From Rhizobiaceae bacterium (lineage in GTDB: Bacteria > Pseudomonadota > Alphaproteobacteria > Rhizobiales > Rhizobiaceae): a stretch of DNA of 64,000 nt. Every line of letters begins with the position of its first letter. The stretch's first letter is position 1. The notes under the pieces are model-generated. The model worked only from the letters and a program-made list of their open reading frames with translations, made no database searches and was not told where the DNA came from. Of this stretch, positions 62,260 to 64,000 are shown piece after piece. The stretch covers positions 1-64,000 of the forward strand of contig JARGOF010000013.1 in assembly GCA_029212415.1 (NCBI GenBank), in the 5' to 3' direction. The translations under genes and the position numbers were made by a program.

Positions 62260-63165
62260 ATGAATGAACACAGCTCAATCCAACGCAAGACCGCCAAGGA
62301 CTTTCCGCAAAAACTGCTGGATCTCTACGACTATTATGCCCATGGAAAAATAACCAAGCGGGCGTTTCTGGATGGCGCGGCAAAATACGCCGCCGCAGGG
62401 GTCACGGCAGCCATGCTGCTGGACCAGCTCTCGCCAAATTACGCATTGGCCCAGCAGGTAGCGCCGGATGATCCGGATATCGAGACCAGCCGCATCACCT
62501 ATGCATCACCCAATGGCAATGGATCGGTCAATGCCTATCTGGTAAGACCGGCCGGGGCCAAGGGCAAACTCCCGGCGGTGCTGGTTGTTCACGAGAACCG
62601 CGGGTTGAACCCCTATATCGAAGATGTTACGCGCCGCATGGCAAAGGCCGGCTTCATGGCGCTTGCCCCGGACGGCCTGACATCGGTCGGCGGCTATCCG
62701 GGCAATGACAATGATGGGCGTGACCTGCAGCGCACGGTTGACGGTGAAAAACTGCTGAATGATTTTTTTGCCGGTTTTGAATATCTCATTGCGCGCGACG
62801 ACTGCTCAGGCAAAGTCGGCGCGGTCGGCTTTTGCTATGGCGGCGGTGTCGTCAATGCACTTGCGGTGGCCTATCCCGAACTTGCGGCTGCCGTTCCCTT
62901 TTACGGGCGGCAGCCCGATGCCGCTGATGTCAAGGACATCGAGGCTGCACTGCTCATTCAATACGCAGAACTCGATGAGCGGATCAACGCCGGTTGGCCT
63001 GCCTATGAAGCCGCGCTGAAGGCCGCTGGAACAGCCTATACCGCGCATATCTATCCGGGTGTCAATCACGGTTTCCACAACGACACAACACCACGCTACG
63101 ATGAGGCGGCCGCGAAACTGGCGGAAGAGCGCACTGTGGCCTTTTTCAAAGAACACCTCATGTGA
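62260..63165 (+). CDS. Dienelactone-hydrolase-family protein
   Basis: A 301-residue alpha/beta hydrolase. The nucleophile motif is GFCYGG with C192, as in dienelactone hydrolase. Asp (near YAELDER) and His (GVNHGFHND) complete the triad. The N-terminal 65 residues hold [29 protein letters not shown], a hydrophobic segment like a signal or membrane anchor, as in YghX-type members. The substrate is unknown. A 13-base-stem hairpin follows. Confidence 0.9.
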   Translation: MNEHSSIQRKTAKDFPQKLLDLYDYYAHGKITKRAFLDGAAKYAAAGVTAAMLLDQLSPNYALAQQVAPDDPDIETSRITYASPNGNGSVNAYLVRPAGAKGKLPAVLVVHENRGLNPYIEDVTRRMAKAGFMALAPDGLTSVGGYPGNDNDGRDLQRTVDGEKLLNDFFAGFEYLIARDDCSGKVGAVGFCYGGGVVNALAVAYPELAAAVPFYGRQPDAADVKDIEAALLIQYAELDERINAGWPAYEAALKAAGTAYTAHIYPGVNHGFHNDTTPRYDEAAAKLAEERTVAFFKEHLM

Positions 63166-63224
63166 CCATTGCGCCAGCGGGCTGATCTGCGCTTGTCGCA
63201 CATGAAATTGCCGCGCCAGGCAGG

Positions 63225-63257
63225 ATGAGCCTGTGTCAAGGTTGGACACAGGCTCAT
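63225..63257. terminator. Hairpin after the dienelactone-hydrolase gene
   Basis: ATGAGCCTGTGTC (63225-63237) and GACACAGGCTCAT (63245-63257) form a perfect 13-base stem with a seven-base loop, about 60 bases after the stop. No T-run follows, so termination is likely but not certain. Confidence 0.5.
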
Positions 63258-63333
63258 TGACCATGCATAAAGACAAAGGAGCGGCTGGGGATATCAGTTC
63301 CCGCATCAAAACGAACGTCGAAAGAGAACGCGC

Positions 63334-64000
63334 ATGACCTATACTCCCAATGCTGATCGCTACGCCAATATGGTCTATAACCGTTGCGGTAACAGCGGTT
63401 TGAAATTACCGGCTATTTCACTTGGTCTGTGGCACAATTTCGGCGACGACACGCCGTTTGATACAAAACGGGATATTTGCAGGACGGCCTTCGATCTGGG
63501 GATCACGCATTTCGATCTGGCCAATAATTACGGACCACCGGCCGGCAGCGCGGAACGCGCATTCGGGCAGATACTGCGCACCGATTTCGCCAATCACAGG
63601 GATGAGTTGATCATTTCCAGCAAAGCCGGATACGGCATGTGGGAAGGCCCCTACGGAGAATGGGGCAGCCGTAAATATTTGATTTCGTCCTGCGACCAGA
63701 GCTTGAAACGCCTGGGGCTCGATTATGTCGATATTTTCTATTCGCATCGGTTTGACCCGGATACGCCTTTGGAAGAAACAATGGGTGCGCTCGACCAGAT
63801 CGTGCGTTCGGGCAAAGCGCTTTATGCCGGCATCTCTTCTTACAATTCGCAGCGCACACGTGAAGCTGTCGCAATCCTGAAGGATCTGGGCACACCGTGC
63901 CTCATTCACCAGCCAAGCTACAATATGATCAATCGATGGGTTGAGCGGGATGGATTGAAGGATACCCTGAAAGATCTTGGTGTCGGGTCGATCGCCTTTA
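63334..64000 (+). CDS. Aldo/keto reductase, YghZ type (cut by window end)
   Basis: The first 222 residues of an aldo/keto reductase; the gene runs past the window. It starts MTYTPNADRYANMVYNRCGNSGLKLPAISLGLWHNFGD. THFDLANNYGPPAGSAERAFGQIL (Asp and Tyr of the active site) follows, then ELIISSKAGYGMWEGPYG with the catalytic Lys and DYVDIFYSHRFDPDTPLEE with the His. These match E. coli YghZ, which reduces L-glyceraldehyde 3-phosphate and methylglyoxal. The dienelactone-hydrolase gene upstream recalls the yghX-yghZ neighbourhood of other bacteria. Confidence 0.92.
   Translation, partial: MTYTPNADRYANMVYNRCGNSGLKLPAISLGLWHNFGDDTPFDTKRDICRTAFDLGITHFDLANNYGPPAGSAERAFGQILRTDFANHRDELIISSKAGYGMWEGPYGEWGSRKYLISSCDQSLKRLGLDYVDIFYSHRFDPDTPLEETMGALDQIVRSGKALYAGISSYNSQRTREAVAILKDLGTPCLIHQPSYNMINRWVERDGLKDTLKDLGVGSIAF

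Overview
The window looks like chromosomal DNA of an alphaproteobacterium, most likely of the Hyphomicrobiales (rhizobial) type. This rests on family make-up: split XdhA/XdhB/XdhC, membrane urate hydroxylase PuuD, a phnGHIJKL/phnCDE1E2 carbon-phosphorus lyase cluster with a DUF1045 gene, SoeABC, and liv- and pot-type ABC importers. Genus cannot be read from the sequence alone. Genes are dense, many overlap by ATGA or GTGA, and most of the window is visibly GC-rich. The 9.1-16.9 kb stretch is the exception and reads as accessory DNA.

Region by region: (1) 0.4-9.1 kb, purine catabolism: xdhABC, a VOC protein, a LysR regulator divergent from puuD-guaD. (2) 9.1-16.9 kb, a defence-type island. A tRNA-3'-end-like sequence carries a 29-bp repeat that recurs about 6.5 kb further on. 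Between the copies lie a three-gene ABC-three-component (ABC-3C) operon (PD-(D/E)XK-like effector, middle component, DUF3732 ATPase), a CoiA-like nuclease and an IS3-family element with a stop codon in orfB. Beyond the second repeat is a fragment that appears to be the C-terminus of a second DUF3732 ATPase, then a HigBA-like toxin-antitoxin pair and a decayed transposase. (3) 17.0-18.2 kb, an Hsp70/YegD-like chaperone. (4) 18.3-21.6 kb, the rest of the purine pathway: uraH, allA, alc, uraD, puuE. With region 1 this gives a full route guanine > xanthine > urate > 5-hydroxyisourate > OHCU > allantoin > allantoate > ureidoglycolate > glyoxylate, so the island sits inside the purine gene set.

(5) 21.7-35.2 kb, phosphonate use: phnN, phnM, DUF1045, phnE2, phnE1, phnD, phnC, then a hexapeptide acetyltransferase, phnL, K, J, I, H, G on the minus strand, and the GntR regulator phnF divergent from phnG. 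A Pho-box-like site and an inverted repeat lie in the phnG/phnF gap. (6) 35.3-40.6 kb: a 1-Cys peroxiredoxin, a head-to-head FAD oxidoreductase/MnmD pair (a split MnmC arrangement) and a large hybrid histidine kinase. (7) 40.7-50.8 kb: a polyamine-type ABC importer on the minus strand, then livG-F-H-M on the plus strand convergent with livK across a bidirectional terminator. (8) 51.0-59.3 kb: an EamA exporter, SoeABC (cytoplasmic-facing sulfite dehydrogenase), and a KefB-type antiporter with a KefF/KefG-like partner. (9) 59.5-64.0 kb: two hydroxyproline-pathway genes, a DUF302 protein, a dienelactone-hydrolase-family protein and an aldo/keto reductase cut off by the window end.

The most interesting part is the island. 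It holds an intact ABC-3C system plus an apparent relic of a second one, each placed just beyond the same repeat and a paired GGGTGCC motif. This suggests a site visited repeatedly by related elements whose integrase is no longer present.
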